Source: an uncultured Peptostreptococcaceae bacterium
GTDB taxonomy: Bacteria > Bacillota > Clostridia > Peptostreptococcales > Anaerovoracaceae
Assembly (NCBI GenBank): GCA_949740445.1
Contig: CATJIF010000060.1
Span: 1 to 43,825, forward strand
DNA length: 43,825 bases
Reading direction: 5' to 3'
Of the stretch, positions 7,314 through 14,865 are shown piece after piece. The notes under the pieces were generated by a model. It ran no database searches, was not told the origin of the DNA, and was given only the letters and a program-made list of their open reading frames with translations. The number at the start of each line of letters is the position of its first letter. Within the stretch, counting starts at the first letter, position 1. Position numbers and translations under genes: made by a program.

Positions 7314-8837
7314 CTATCTGTCTTCGTCTTCTGTCAGCGCCATCTTGTGCGCTACCATAACCTCGGCATCGTAGCAGGAGAATGCTTCCTCTACAAATTG
7401 TTTGGGCAGCTTCGGCGTAATCAGGCTGACCGCCGGCACGATGAGAAGCGATACGATCATGGATACCGCACCGGCATGGATTGATGTGGTATAGCCTGTA
7501 AAGAAGTTTGCCATGTTGATGCCCAGGCCCGTAACCAGGCTGGCCCACGCGCCCATCTTCGTAGACTTCTTCCAGAACAGTCCCCACACGAAGGGCCCTA
7601 AAAAGCATCCGGACAGCGTTCCCCAGGAAAGCGACATCAGCGATGTGATTAAATTGTTGGGGTTTAACGCGATCATCACCGAAATCAGCACGAACACGCC
7701 GCACAGCCCCCGGATGATTTTTACCTGACTGCTGTTATCCATATTTTTTACGAATACAGGCTTTAAAAAATCCAGGGTAAAGGTGGAACTGGAGGCAATG
7801 ACCAGCGACGACAGCGTGGACATCGAAGCCGACAATACCAAAATTACCACCACGCCGATGAGAAGATCGGGCAGGCTGTTCTGAATCATGGCAGGAACAA
7901 TATCGTCAAAGGCGATGCTGCCGTCCGGCGCCGCTTCCACAAACAGCCGGCCGAAGGCACCGTGAAAATAAGAACCGCCCGCTACGATCAGCGCAAATAC
8001 CGTCGATACGATGGTGCCTGTCTTAATAGCTGCCTCGCTCTTAATCGTATAGAATTTATGCACCATCTGCGGCAGCCCCCAGGTGCCAAGGCTGGTGAGG
8101 ATAACCACGCTTAAAAGTCCCAGGGGATCGGGTCCGAAAAACGAAGCGTAAGCGCCCTTCATCTCTGGTGCGCTGGCAGCCGTAAACTGCGACATGCCGA
8201 TCATGGCGCCGGTCAGCCCTCCCTGCTGGTTGAGCATAACGATAACCACAGCAGCGATGCCGATCAGCATAATCGTTCCCTGGATCATATCGTTGATCGC
8301 TGCTGCCATATAGCCGCCAGCGATGACATACACTGCTGTCAATACCGCCATTCCGATCATGCAATACGTAAAGTCGATACCGAAGGCCATGGAAAACAGC
8401 CCCGACAGCCCCTTGTACACCGATGCGGAGTAAGGCACTAAAAAGATAAAAATGATAACCGCTACCGCAATGCGAATCCACGGGCAGCAGTAGCGCTTGG
8501 CAAAGAAGTCCGGCATAGTGGCCGAATCGAAGTGCTTTGTCATAATGCGCGTCCGGCGGCCCAAAACCACCCAGGCCAGAAGGCTGCCGATCACGGCGTT
8601 TCCGATGCCGATCCAGGTGGAGGATACGCCGTAAGCCCATCCGAACTGCCCGGCATAGCCCACGAAAATAACGGCAGAAAAGTAAGACGTTCCGTAAGCA
8701 AAGGCCGTCATCCACGGCCCTACATTTCTGCCGCCCAAAACAAAATCGCCGACATTGGCGGTGTTTTTGCGGCAATACAAACCAACCCCCACAGTGACGG
8801 CGAAAAATGCGATCAACAATAAAATTTTAATACCCAT
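7314..8837 (-). CDS. Sodium:solute symporter (SSS family, PutP-like)
   Basis: A 507-residue polytopic membrane protein with about 13 hydrophobic segments. The N-terminus shows SSS family features: DFVLGGRNVGPWMTAFAYGTSYFSAV (substrate and sodium site region of helices 1-2) and later GGYMAAAINDMIQG. Family members carry proline, pantothenate, acetate, sugars or other solutes with Na+; the substrate here cannot be read. It is distinct from the PanF-type SSS protein at 21250-22758. The start at 8837 is supported by AAGGAG 9 nt upstream. It has its own promoter (8978-9006) and a leader of about 135 nt with a strong hairpin. Confidence 0.9.
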   Translation of the reverse strand: MGIKILLLIAFFAVTVGVGLYCRKNTANVGDFVLGGRNVGPWMTAFAYGTSYFSAVIFVGYAGQFGWAYGVSSTWIGIGNAVIGSLLAWVVLGRRTRIMTKHFDSATMPDFFAKRYCCPWIRIAVAVIIFIFLVPYSASVYKGLSGLFSMAFGIDFTYCMIGMAVLTAVYVIAGGYMAAAINDMIQGTIMLIGIAAVVIVMLNQQGGLTGAMIGMSQFTAASAPEMKGAYASFFGPDPLGLLSVVILTSLGTWGLPQMVHKFYTIKSEAAIKTGTIVSTVFALIVAGGSYFHGAFGRLFVEAAPDGSIAFDDIVPAMIQNSLPDLLIGVVVILVLSASMSTLSSLVIASSSTFTLDFLKPVFVKNMDNSSQVKIIRGLCGVFVLISVMIALNPNNLITSLMSLSWGTLSGCFLGPFVWGLFWKKSTKMGAWASLVTGLGINMANFFTGYTTSIHAGAVSMIVSLLIVPAVSLITPKLPKQFVEEAFSCYDAEVMVAHKMALTEDEDR

Positions 8838-8875
8838 GGTGTTTCTCCTTCCAACCTACTGTACTGCAAATTTTC

Positions 8876-8906
8876 TGCATTTCCTCCACGGGTGTGGAAA
8901 TGCAGC
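8876..8906 (-). repeat. Hairpin in the symporter 5' leader
   Basis: CTGCATTTCC (8876-8885) is the exact inverse of GGAAATGCAG (8897-8906), a 10-bp stem with an 11-nt loop that can itself partly pair (CCAC/GTGG). It sits about 40 nt before the symporter start codon within the transcribed leader. No T tract follows, so it is not a terminator. A role in mRNA stability or translation is possible but unproven. Confidence 0.6.
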
Positions 8907-8977
8907 CTCTGTCCTCTCTCTTCCTACTGTTCTACCTTGTACCTGCCTGTGCGAGAGAGCCTTTCAACTACGGTTCT

Positions 8978-9006
8978 AATGTAGCACACCTGCCTGCTAT
9001 CGTCAA
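8978..9006 (-). promoter_or_regulatory. Sigma-A-type promoter of the SSS symporter
   Basis: Minus strand: TTGACG (9001-9006), 17-nt spacer, TACATT (8978-8983), preceded by TG as an extended -10. It lies in the 9013-8838 gap and would yield a 5' leader of about 130 nt. Confidence 0.65.
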
Positions 9007-9012
9007 GAAAAA

Positions 9013-9501
9013 TTATTCGCCCTCAGGGACTTCCTGTTGCGCTGCCGGCGCTTCCTGGCCCTGTTCCTCCACCGCCTCTGCCTGTTCGATCTTCTTTTTC
9101 TCCGCGGCGAGCTCCTCTCGCAGCTGCAGAGAATTCCAGCGCAGATTGTTCGGCGTTACGATGGCCCGCAGGTCGATTTCATAGATGCCCCGGGTGCGCT
9201 TCATGCGATCCAGAAAGTCGTTCATGGCCACTGCGGTAAAGTTTTTCATCACGATCATCGTTTCTGAAAATCCCGGTCCCTCATAGACCTCCTCTGTTCT
9301 CGCCACACCGGAAATCTCCGCCAAAGCGCCGATGGGCTGCAGGTATTCTGCTGGCGCTATGTGCACGTATTTCAGATCCAGGCTGTCGCAGAGCATCTCC
9401 AGCGCAATCACCGAGTCCACCTTCAAATTGTACAAAAGCACCATAGCGCCCTGATACATGGGATTTCCCGCCTTCTTTTTCTTTTTGAAAAAATTTCTCA
9501 T
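9013..9501 (-). CDS. DUF3783-type protein
   Basis: A 162-residue soluble protein starting MRNFFKKKKKAGNP. The central part (MVLLYNL, MLCDSLDLKYVHIAPAEYLQPIGALAEISG) matches what I know of DUF3783, small cytosolic proteins of unknown function in clostridia. The C-terminal tail is charged, then rich in Glu, Ala and Gln, and probably disordered. The start is set at 9501, 14 nt after the upstream stop codon and behind AAAGGAA; a longer reading frame to 9576 would overlap the upstream gene. It is last in the minus-strand run yczE-like, ABM, PerM-like, DUF3783. No function is assigned. Confidence 0.75.
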   Translation of the reverse strand: MRNFFKKKKKAGNPMYQGAMVLLYNLKVDSVIALEMLCDSLDLKYVHIAPAEYLQPIGALAEISGVARTEEVYEGPGFSETMIVMKNFTAVAMNDFLDRMKRTRGIYEIDLRAIVTPNNLRWNSLQLREELAAEKKKIEQAEAVEEQGQEAPAAQQEVPEGE

Positions 9502-9514
9502 TTCCGTTCCTTTC

Positions 9515-10705
9515 TCATTTCCCATCCGTTTCGATATAGCGCATGGAACCGTTTTTATGCAATCTGTAATTGACAAAGGTTTTTACGATGTAATAAATCA
9601 CGCCAAAGGCGGGAACGCCGATAATCATGCCGACAATCCCGAACAGGCCGCCCGCAAGCAGGATGGCGAAGATAACCCAGAAGGCCGACAGCCCTGTGGA
9701 TTCTCCCAGGATCTTAGGACCGATTACATTGCCGTCCAGCTGCTGCAAAATCAGGATAAATACGATAAAAATCAGGCCCTGCTTCGGACTTGCCAGCAAG
9801 ATCAGAATGGCGCTGGGAATTGCGCCGATGTACGGCCCAAAGAAGGGGATTACGTTGGTAACGCCGACGATAACACTGACTAAAACGGTATATGGCATGC
9901 CCATAACGCTGAGGCTGGCAAAGCACAGAAGGCCGATGATCAGAGAATCCAGAAGCTTTCCGGTAATAAACCCGCTGAAAATCCTGTCGCTTTCTTCGAT
10001 GGTGTGCAGCACGATTTTCGCCTCCTTAGGCCGGAAGCAAGCGTAGATCAGCTTCTTTCCCTGCCGGGCAAAGTGCCTTCTCTCCGTCAGCACATAGACG
10101 GAAACGATAATTCCGATGATTAGGTTGAGCAGCACGTTGACCACATCTACCACGCCGGAGGTAACCACCGACATAGCCACGTTGATCGTCTGCCACATGC
10201 CGTCGTTCAGCCAGTGTTCCAGCTTTGCTTCCAGCTGGGCGGTAGCCGTCTCGATTACGGATGCGATCTGCCCGTGCTCGGTCATTTTCTGCTGCACCTG
10301 GTCCGACACATATCCCAGCTGATCGGGCAGCGAGGTAATCAGATTCGTTACGTTGTTGCGAAGCTCCGGCCAGATCATGCTTCCCAAAATGTAAAAGAAA
10401 GCTGCCGAAAGCAGGTACACGACGACGAGGCTCGCTCCCCGCGCCAGCGTTTCCCGACCCGTGGCCTGCCGGATCTTCCGCTCAAAAAAATTGGTAGGCG
10501 TCCGCAGCAGATACGCAAACGAAAGGCCGAACAGGATGGGCTGAAGAATGCCTCCCACTGCGCCAAGAAACGCGCGTATCTCCTTCCAGCGCAGTATGAT
10601 AAAATAGAGAGTAATCGCTGCCGCAATGACAAAAAACATCCAGAGCCACCGCCGGATATCCTCCGAAAAGCGATATTCTCTTTTGTGTTTTTCCTCTTCT
10701 CTCAT
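9515..10705 (-). CDS. AI-2E/PerM family membrane protein
   Basis: A 396-residue protein with the typical AI-2E family plan: an N-terminal hydrophobic pair (about 20-75), a central soluble region (about 110-200), and a C-terminal membrane block with VTNVIPFFGPYIGAIPSA and QQLDGNVIGPKILGESTGL, the family hallmarks. Characterised relatives include TqsA (autoinducer-2 export) and sodium/proton antiporters, so the substrate is open. It follows the ABM-fold gene by 57 nt and is followed by the DUF3783 gene after 13 nt. A second, clearly diverged family member lies at 33136-34296. Confidence 0.9.
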   Translation of the reverse strand: MREEEKHKREYRFSEDIRRWLWMFFVIAAAITLYFIILRWKEIRAFLGAVGGILQPILFGLSFAYLLRTPTNFFERKIRQATGRETLARGASLVVVYLLSAAFFYILGSMIWPELRNNVTNLITSLPDQLGYVSDQVQQKMTEHGQIASVIETATAQLEAKLEHWLNDGMWQTINVAMSVVTSGVVDVVNVLLNLIIGIIVSVYVLTERRHFARQGKKLIYACFRPKEAKIVLHTIEESDRIFSGFITGKLLDSLIIGLLCFASLSVMGMPYTVLVSVIVGVTNVIPFFGPYIGAIPSAILILLASPKQGLIFIVFILILQQLDGNVIGPKILGESTGLSAFWVIFAILLAGGLFGIVGMIIGVPAFGVIYYIVKTFVNYRLHKNGSMRYIETDGK

Positions 10706-10762
10706 TCGGATTTCCTGCCTTTCCCCTGACTGGTCTGCGCCTCTGCACAGGTAATTGCAATC

Positions 10763-11053
10763 TCATTGGCCAACATAAAACTTTTGAATTTCCGTTTCTT
10801 TCACAAACGCTTCTTTATAACCGGAAAGGCGCTGGAAATGCTCTGTCTGCATGTGCGCACAAAGCGCCTCTTCGCTCTCCCACGCTTCAATTAAAAGCAG
10901 TTGGTCCGAGCGCATCGCCGGCAGAAAATAATCGTAGCGGATGTTTCCTCTCTCGCCTCTGAATACGGCCGGAAGGCCTGACTGCTCCAGCGTCTGCGCA
11001 TATTCCCCGGCGTTTTCTTTCAACAGATGATACGTTACATGTAAAAGGATCAT
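10763..11053 (-). CDS. ABM-domain protein (antibiotic biosynthesis monooxygenase fold)
   Basis: A 96-residue single-domain protein: MILLHVTYHLLKENAGEY..., then IRYDYFLPAMRSDQLLLIEAWESEEALCAHMQTEHFQRL. This is the dimeric ferredoxin-like ABM/YgiN pattern, with the family's W-E-S-x-E-A-L and H-x-x-T-x-H-F features. Relatives include quinol monooxygenases and haem-degrading enzymes, but many have no known substrate. The start at 11053 lies 2 nt after the upstream stop codon, with GGAGG just before it, so it is translationally linked to the YczE-like gene. A longer frame to 11242 only reads the other gene out of phase. Confidence 0.85.
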   Translation of the reverse strand: MILLHVTYHLLKENAGEYAQTLEQSGLPAVFRGERGNIRYDYFLPAMRSDQLLLIEAWESEEALCAHMQTEHFQRLSGYKEAFVKETEIQKFYVGQ

Positions 11054-11055
11054 AC

Positions 11056-11742
11056 TTATGCAGCCTCCGTTTCTTCCTTTCCCCAATCTCCTGCCTTCAG
11101 GCGCAGGATGGTCTGTACGACGGTTTCGTGCCGCAGCGACTTGACATCGAAGCGAAACAGGCGGAAGGTGGATTCCAGCAGAAAGCTGATGCCAAATACG
11201 GCGATCACCGTTCCCAAGCCTACCTTTGCGCCCATCAACCATCCGATCAGCAAGACCGTTGCCTCGATGGCCCCGCGGATAGCGCCCACCGGAATCCTGG
11301 GCAGCCGCTTTCCTATGGCTACCATCAGAGAATCCCTCGGCCCGCCGCCGAGGCCTCCGCGGATGTAAAAATACGTGCCGATGCAGATCAGCTCCTGCCC
11401 CAAAAGCAGCATGGCGACGCCGATAAAAAAATTCTCCTGCCTGGGCAGAAAATCAATCCACTGCAGCAGGTCCACTACCTTGCCGATAATCAGCGTATTC
11501 AGTATTGTACCCACGCCGATCTTTTCGTGCATCAGGACATCGACAGCCAGAATGATAAGCCCGCTGAGAACGGAGACATTTCCGTAAGAAATCCCCGTGA
11601 CATTGGAGCATCCCATGTTGAATGCATCCCACGGCGCCAGCCCGATGTTTGCCTGAATGCTGAAATAAAACCCCAGCCCACACAAAAACAGGCCGAACAG
11701 AATGCCGCCGATGCGCTGGCTGAACATAACCCATTGCTTCAT
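11056..11742 (-). CDS. YczE-like membrane protein
   Basis: A 228-residue integral membrane protein with about five hydrophobic segments. Conserved features of the YczE (YyaS/YczE/YitT) group are visible: FYFSIQANIGLAPWDAFNMGCSNVTGISYGN near the N-terminus and GGLGGGPRDSLM in the middle. In Bacillus, YczE is linked to post-translational control of bacillaene synthesis; elsewhere its role is unknown. The C-terminal 40 residues are soluble and charged. It is first in the four-gene run ending at 9013, behind its own promoter (11801-11829). GGGAG precedes the start. Confidence 0.85.
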   Translation of the reverse strand: MKQWVMFSQRIGGILFGLFLCGLGFYFSIQANIGLAPWDAFNMGCSNVTGISYGNVSVLSGLIILAVDVLMHEKIGVGTILNTLIIGKVVDLLQWIDFLPRQENFFIGVAMLLLGQELICIGTYFYIRGGLGGGPRDSLMVAIGKRLPRIPVGAIRGAIEATVLLIGWLMGAKVGLGTVIAVFGISFLLESTFRLFRFDVKSLRHETVVQTILRLKAGDWGKEETEAA

Positions 11743-11800
11743 TTATGTACTCCCTCTCTTCGCGGTCCTATCCCGCTGCTGCGCCTGACCGCTACTGTTC

Positions 11801-11829
11801 AGTATACCAAAAAAAGCAAGGCTTGTCTC
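11801..11829 (-). promoter_or_regulatory. Candidate promoter of the yczE-like operon
   Basis: Minus strand: GAGACA (11824-11829), 17-nt spacer, TATACT (11801-11806), about 58 nt before the yczE-like start. The -10 is strong and the -35 matches 4 of 6. The -35 lies just upstream of the aroD stop codon's far side, in a gap with no terminator, so read-through from aroD is also possible. Confidence 0.45.
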
Positions 11830-11838
11830 TGCTTATTT

Positions 11839-12648
11839 TCATTTTCTTTCCTGCTGGCTTTCGCAGAACAAAAGGCGTTCCACCAGGCTCAGCGCTTCTA
11901 AAAGCTGCGCTGCGGGAATCTGGCCCGGAGCCGAGGCCCTGCCGGCCGTGCCAAAGGTAACCGCAGACCCGAATACCTGCCCCGCAATTCTGCTGACAGC
12001 ACCGATCTTTGACATCGACATGGCAATCAGCGGGCAGTCCAGCGCCTCTGCGCTCTGCGCCGCGGCTTTTAAAAGCTCCGCCACATCGGAAGCACAGCGG
12101 GGCATCACAGCGATTTTTACGATGTCTGCGCCCCTCTGCCGCATGCGAAGCAGGCGCTGCCTGATAACCTCTGTCTCCGGCGTGCTTTGAAAATCGTGGC
12201 TGGAAAGAATCACCCGCACTCCTGCTGCCGATGCTTTGTGCATCAGCCTGTCCACGGTCTCTTCCTCCAAAAAAAATTCGAAATCCACCAGGTCTGCCTG
12301 TCCGCTTTCGATCACCGCTTCGTAAAGCGCCTCGTACTGCTGCAGCGAAATCGGCGCATGGCCGCCCTCTCCCTGCGTCCGGAATGTAGCCAGAAGCGGA
12401 AGGCTGCCCAACATTTCCCGCAGCCGCAGCAGTGTCTGCACGGCATCCTGTGGCCGCTGCACCTGAGAAAACCAGTCCATGCGCCACTCTGCCATCTGCG
12501 CACCTGCCTGCAAAAGCGCCGCGGCCTCTGCCATCAGCTGCGCCTGTGAGCTTCCGGTCATGGGCACGCACAGCTTGGGCCTGCCACAGCCGATTGTAAG
12601 TCCCCGCACCGTCACTGTCTTGTTCTTCGCATGTAGTATATCATCCAT
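11839..12648 (-). CDS. aroD: 3-Dehydroquinate dehydratase, type I
   Basis: A 269-residue cytosolic enzyme of the shikimate pathway that converts 3-dehydroquinate to 3-dehydroshikimate through a Schiff base. The class I residues are present: EWRMD (54-58), ATFRT, catalytic His151 in SSHDF, Schiff-base Lys178 in DIVKIAV, and the substrate-binding end SxxSKIGAVSRI...TFGTAGRASAPGQIP. Length fits the family (about 250). The start is set at 12648 because GAGGAGG lies 9 nt upstream; an ATG at 12684 has none. No other shikimate gene is in the window, and some relatives also serve catabolic quinate use. Confidence 0.95.
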   Translation of the reverse strand: MDDILHAKNKTVTVRGLTIGCGRPKLCVPMTGSSQAQLMAEAAALLQAGAQMAEWRMDWFSQVQRPQDAVQTLLRLREMLGSLPLLATFRTQGEGGHAPISLQQYEALYEAVIESGQADLVDFEFFLEEETVDRLMHKASAAGVRVILSSHDFQSTPETEVIRQRLLRMRQRGADIVKIAVMPRCASDVAELLKAAAQSAEALDCPLIAMSMSKIGAVSRIAGQVFGSAVTFGTAGRASAPGQIPAAQLLEALSLVERLLFCESQQERK

Positions 12649-12703
12649 CGCCTGCCTCCTCTTTCTGCGCATTTCTTCTATCATACCTTATTTTTCCGGC
12701 GAA

Positions 12704-12736
12704 GAAAAGAACCCTGCCGCAAAAAACAGCGGCAGG
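12704..12736 (-). terminator. Terminator of the spoIIP unit
   Basis: Minus strand: CCTGCCGC, an 8-nt T-rich loop and GCGGCAGG (stem arms 12713-12720 and 12729-12736), then GTTCTTTTCTT. It starts immediately after the stop codon of the small secreted-protein gene (12737), so spoIIP and that gene probably share this end. Confidence 0.75.
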
Positions 12737-13066
12737 CTACAGCGCCTGCGGCCCGAATACGGCGATGTCCCCGGTTTCGCCGCTTTCTGCAGATTCGCCT
12801 GCCGTATCTTCTTGCCCCGTCCGACGTTCCCATTCTTCGACAACGGCCGTTGATAGCTCCTTCAGATATTGTCCGTAAAATTCTCCCAGCTTTTCCGCCT
12901 CTTTCACAAAGCGGTGCGTTGCAACGGCTGCCGAACGCGCGTATTCAGTCGCATCCGGCATGCCGGCGCATCCGAAGCTTTCAGCCATGCAGTCGTCGGC
13001 AACTGCAAAGGCGGTAATGGCGGTAAATCCCATAAGAAAAAAGATGATCTTCTGAAAAATGTTCAT
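12737..13066 (-). CDS. Small secreted or anchored protein downstream of spoIIP
   Basis: A 109-residue protein I do not recognise. It opens with MNIFQKIIFFLMGFTAITAFAVADD, a signal peptide or N-terminal anchor with a possible signal peptidase I site after AVA or ADD. An Ala-rich helical part with three acidic/basic heptad-like stretches (AVATHRFVKEAEKLGEFYGQYLKEL) follows, then an acidic disordered tail. Two Cys lie close together (about 26 and 33). The start has GAGAGGA 10 nt upstream. It is 49 nt behind spoIIP, and a terminator directly follows, so it is likely in the spoIIP transcript and made in the mother cell or at engulfment (inference). Confidence 0.7.
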   Translation of the reverse strand: MNIFQKIIFFLMGFTAITAFAVADDCMAESFGCAGMPDATEYARSAAVATHRFVKEAEKLGEFYGQYLKELSTAVVEEWERRTGQEDTAGESAESGETGDIAVFGPQAL

Positions 13067-13115
13067 GCCCTGTCCTCTCTTCTTCGGACCGCAGCCGCAT
13101 GCGTTTTTCGCGCTG

Positions 13116-14258
13116 TTACTGTGCGCTGTTTTTCAGATACTCGGCGATGATGTCCGCCAAGTAGTACCCGGTCAGCTTCGCCTGCTCGATGGTGTTTTCG
13201 TTATTTCCCACCTCGATCAGCACGTGATGGTCCGATATGTACTGATTGAACTTATAGTCTTTTTCTATGATTTTTCCCGTAAAATTGGGATATAGCGCCT
13301 CTGCTGCCTGGTTCAGATCCTTGACCGTCTGCGTCAGCTGCTGCACGTTGGGATTTCCCTGTCCGATTACATACCCGTAGGTCGCTGCTGTTTTTCCCTC
13401 GATGGAAACGGTCTTTCCTACGCTGCCCGCATACCCTGCGGCATCCCGGTGCAGGTCTATGACCAGCGCCAGCTTCGGGTATTGCGCCAGGTATTCCTTT
13501 GCCGTTGCCAGCGAGCGGGAGTACGACTGGTTGTACGATGGATTGTCGTGGATCGTCTCATCGTGAATCACCGTATATCCCAGCTCCTCCAATCTGGCTG
13601 CCAGCGCATCCCCCACCTGGCGCACCGTTCCTTCCTTGTCCACAGAATGGAAATTGCCTACGCTGACCGGCTGATAGGATTCTGTCGTATGCGTGTGGTA
13701 AATCAACACGGAAGGGGTTTTTACGCTGTCCGTAATCGCTACCGGCGTGGTGGCCTGCTCCTGCGAAGCATCTGCCTGCACGATATCCTCCTCTGGCGGG
13801 CTCTGCTCTTGCTGTCCCTCATTTTCTGCTGCGGATGGTTCGTTCCCCGCTGCCTCGCCTTCTCCCCCGGTTTTGTCGCCGTCTTTTTCCTGTGAAGATA
13901 CCAGAATTTCTCCGTTATCCGCAAGCGCTGCATCATCTGCCGCGCCTTCCGCAGGATTGCCTGCACCCTCCTGCTGCGCCTGGCTGTTTACCGCCACCAC
14001 CGGAAGTGACATGTCGGTCAGGGCCCTCACCGCTGTCATCACCCTGAATTCGCGAACCGTAATCTCCGAGCCTCCTCCTTCTGTTTCATCCCCGTAGCCG
14101 CCGCCCTGACTGCCTCCGGGAAGCGCTTCTCCGATATCCTCCGCTGCTTCGGCCATCGCTTCTCTGATCCCGCTGCGCATTTCCTGCGATTGCAGAAACA
14201 GCGCCGCAGCCAGCAGCAAAACCATCCATAAAGCGCCCGTTGATCTTCTGCTTCTCAT
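13116..14258 (-). CDS. spoIIP: Stage II sporulation protein P (engulfment amidase)
   Basis: A 380-residue protein. An N-terminal membrane anchor (about 9-25) is followed by a long low-complexity acidic linker (about 90-165, rich in Glu, Gln, Ala and Asp) and the catalytic domain. Motifs of SpoIIP are clear: VLIYHTHTTESYQP (Zn-binding His/Glu), LALVIDLHRDA (second His) and HHVLIEVGNNENT (Glu). SpoIIP with SpoIID and SpoIIM thins septal peptidoglycan during engulfment, acting as amidase and endopeptidase. Length and anchor fit the family. It is close to gpr and rpsT, the same neighbourhood as in Bacillus. A sigma-E-like promoter is upstream. RBS AGGGGA precedes the ATG. Confidence 0.96.
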   Translation of the reverse strand: MRSRRSTGALWMVLLLAAALFLQSQEMRSGIREAMAEAAEDIGEALPGGSQGGGYGDETEGGGSEITVREFRVMTAVRALTDMSLPVVAVNSQAQQEGAGNPAEGAADDAALADNGEILVSSQEKDGDKTGGEGEAAGNEPSAAENEGQQEQSPPEEDIVQADASQEQATTPVAITDSVKTPSVLIYHTHTTESYQPVSVGNFHSVDKEGTVRQVGDALAARLEELGYTVIHDETIHDNPSYNQSYSRSLATAKEYLAQYPKLALVIDLHRDAAGYAGSVGKTVSIEGKTAATYGYVIGQGNPNVQQLTQTVKDLNQAAEALYPNFTGKIIEKDYKFNQYISDHHVLIEVGNNENTIEQAKLTGYYLADIIAEYLKNSAQ

Positions 14259-14337
14259 ATACTTCCCCTTTTCTCTGCACGATGCTGTGCCTTTGCACGC
14301 CGTTACTTTCCCTCGTTTGCAAGGTGTATCTTTCCTT

Positions 14338-14366
14338 ATTATATACGTGCAGAGCCGCGTTTATGC
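14338..14366 (-). promoter_or_regulatory. Candidate sigma-E promoter of spoIIP
   Basis: Minus strand: GCATAAA (14360-14366), 14-nt spacer, TATATAAT (14338-14345). This matches the sigma-E pattern (kmATAtt, 14 nt, CATAcAAT) at most positions, in the right place about 80 nt before the spoIIP ATG. The TATAAT core could also be read as sigma-A, but no -35 box fits at 16-18 nt. Confidence 0.45.
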
Positions 14367-14389
14367 CCGCAATACCCGCAGAAAACCGA

Positions 14390-14429
14390 CGGCAAAAAAG
14401 AAAAAACCAGGGAGACACACCTGGTTTTT
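14390..14429 (-). terminator. Terminator of rpsT
   Basis: A perfect 10-bp stem, AAAAACCAGG (14402-14411) with CCTGGTTTTT (14420-14429), loop of 8. On the minus strand the stem ends in TTTTTT-C-TTTTTT. It separates rpsT from the spoIIP unit. Confidence 0.85.
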
Positions 14430-14484
14430 CGCGTTGTTTCGCTTTTGCGCATTTAACTTATGCGCGTTGTGGGGACGGGTGAGA

Positions 14485-14757
14485 TTATTCTGCTGCCTTG
14501 GCTTTCTTTAATGCCTTGGACATTCTGGAAACTTTTCTCGAAGCAGCGTTCTTATGGATGGTTCCCTTGGAAGCCGCCTGCATGAATTTCTTTTCCGCCA
14601 ATGTCTTTTTCTCAGCCGCTGCTGCGAAATCGCCTGCAGCTAAAGCCTTTTCGAAGTTCTTGACAACCGCCTTCAGATGACCTTTGACTCTTCTGTTCGC
14701 CGCGGTCTTCTTAGCGATGACGCTGATTCTCTTCTTTGCAGATTTAATGTTTGCCAT
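14485..14757 (-). CDS. rpsT: 30S ribosomal protein S20
   Basis: A 90-residue, highly basic protein starting MANIKSAKKRISVIAKKTAANRR, the standard S20 N-terminus, and ending in SRMSKALKKAKAAE. It binds 16S rRNA in the body of the small subunit. It is monocistronic, with a strong promoter (14796-14824) and terminator (14390-14429). RBS GTGGGGTG lies 9 nt before the ATG. It is divergent from gpr with overlapping promoters. Confidence 0.97.
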   Translation of the reverse strand: MANIKSAKKRISVIAKKTAANRRVKGHLKAVVKNFEKALAAGDFAAAAEKKTLAEKKFMQAASKGTIHKNAASRKVSRMSKALKKAKAAE

Positions 14758-14795
14758 ATCGTTTCACCCCACTTTCGTAAAATATCGCAACTTGA

Positions 14796-14824
14796 AGTAT
14801 ATATGAATAGAAGGAAAATTGCAA
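14796..14824 (-). promoter_or_regulatory. Sigma-A promoter of rpsT
   Basis: Minus strand: TTGCAA (14819-14824), 17-nt spacer, TATACT (14796-14801), about 40 nt before the rpsT ATG. It overlaps the divergent gpr promoter along most of its length. Confidence 0.7.
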
Positions 14825-14834
14825 GGGGAAAATA
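14805..14834 (+). promoter_or_regulatory. Forespore (sigma-F/sigma-G) promoter of gpr
   Basis: Plus strand: GAATA (14805-14809), exactly 15 nt, then GGGGAAAATA (14825-14834), which fits the sigma-F -10 consensus GGnRAnAnTR at every fixed position. It lies 31 nt before the gpr ATG. In Bacillus gpr is transcribed by sigma-F and sigma-G, whose promoters are similar. Confidence 0.7.
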
Positions 14835-14865
14835 CGGAAAAGAAAGAAATTAAGGAGAAATTTTT

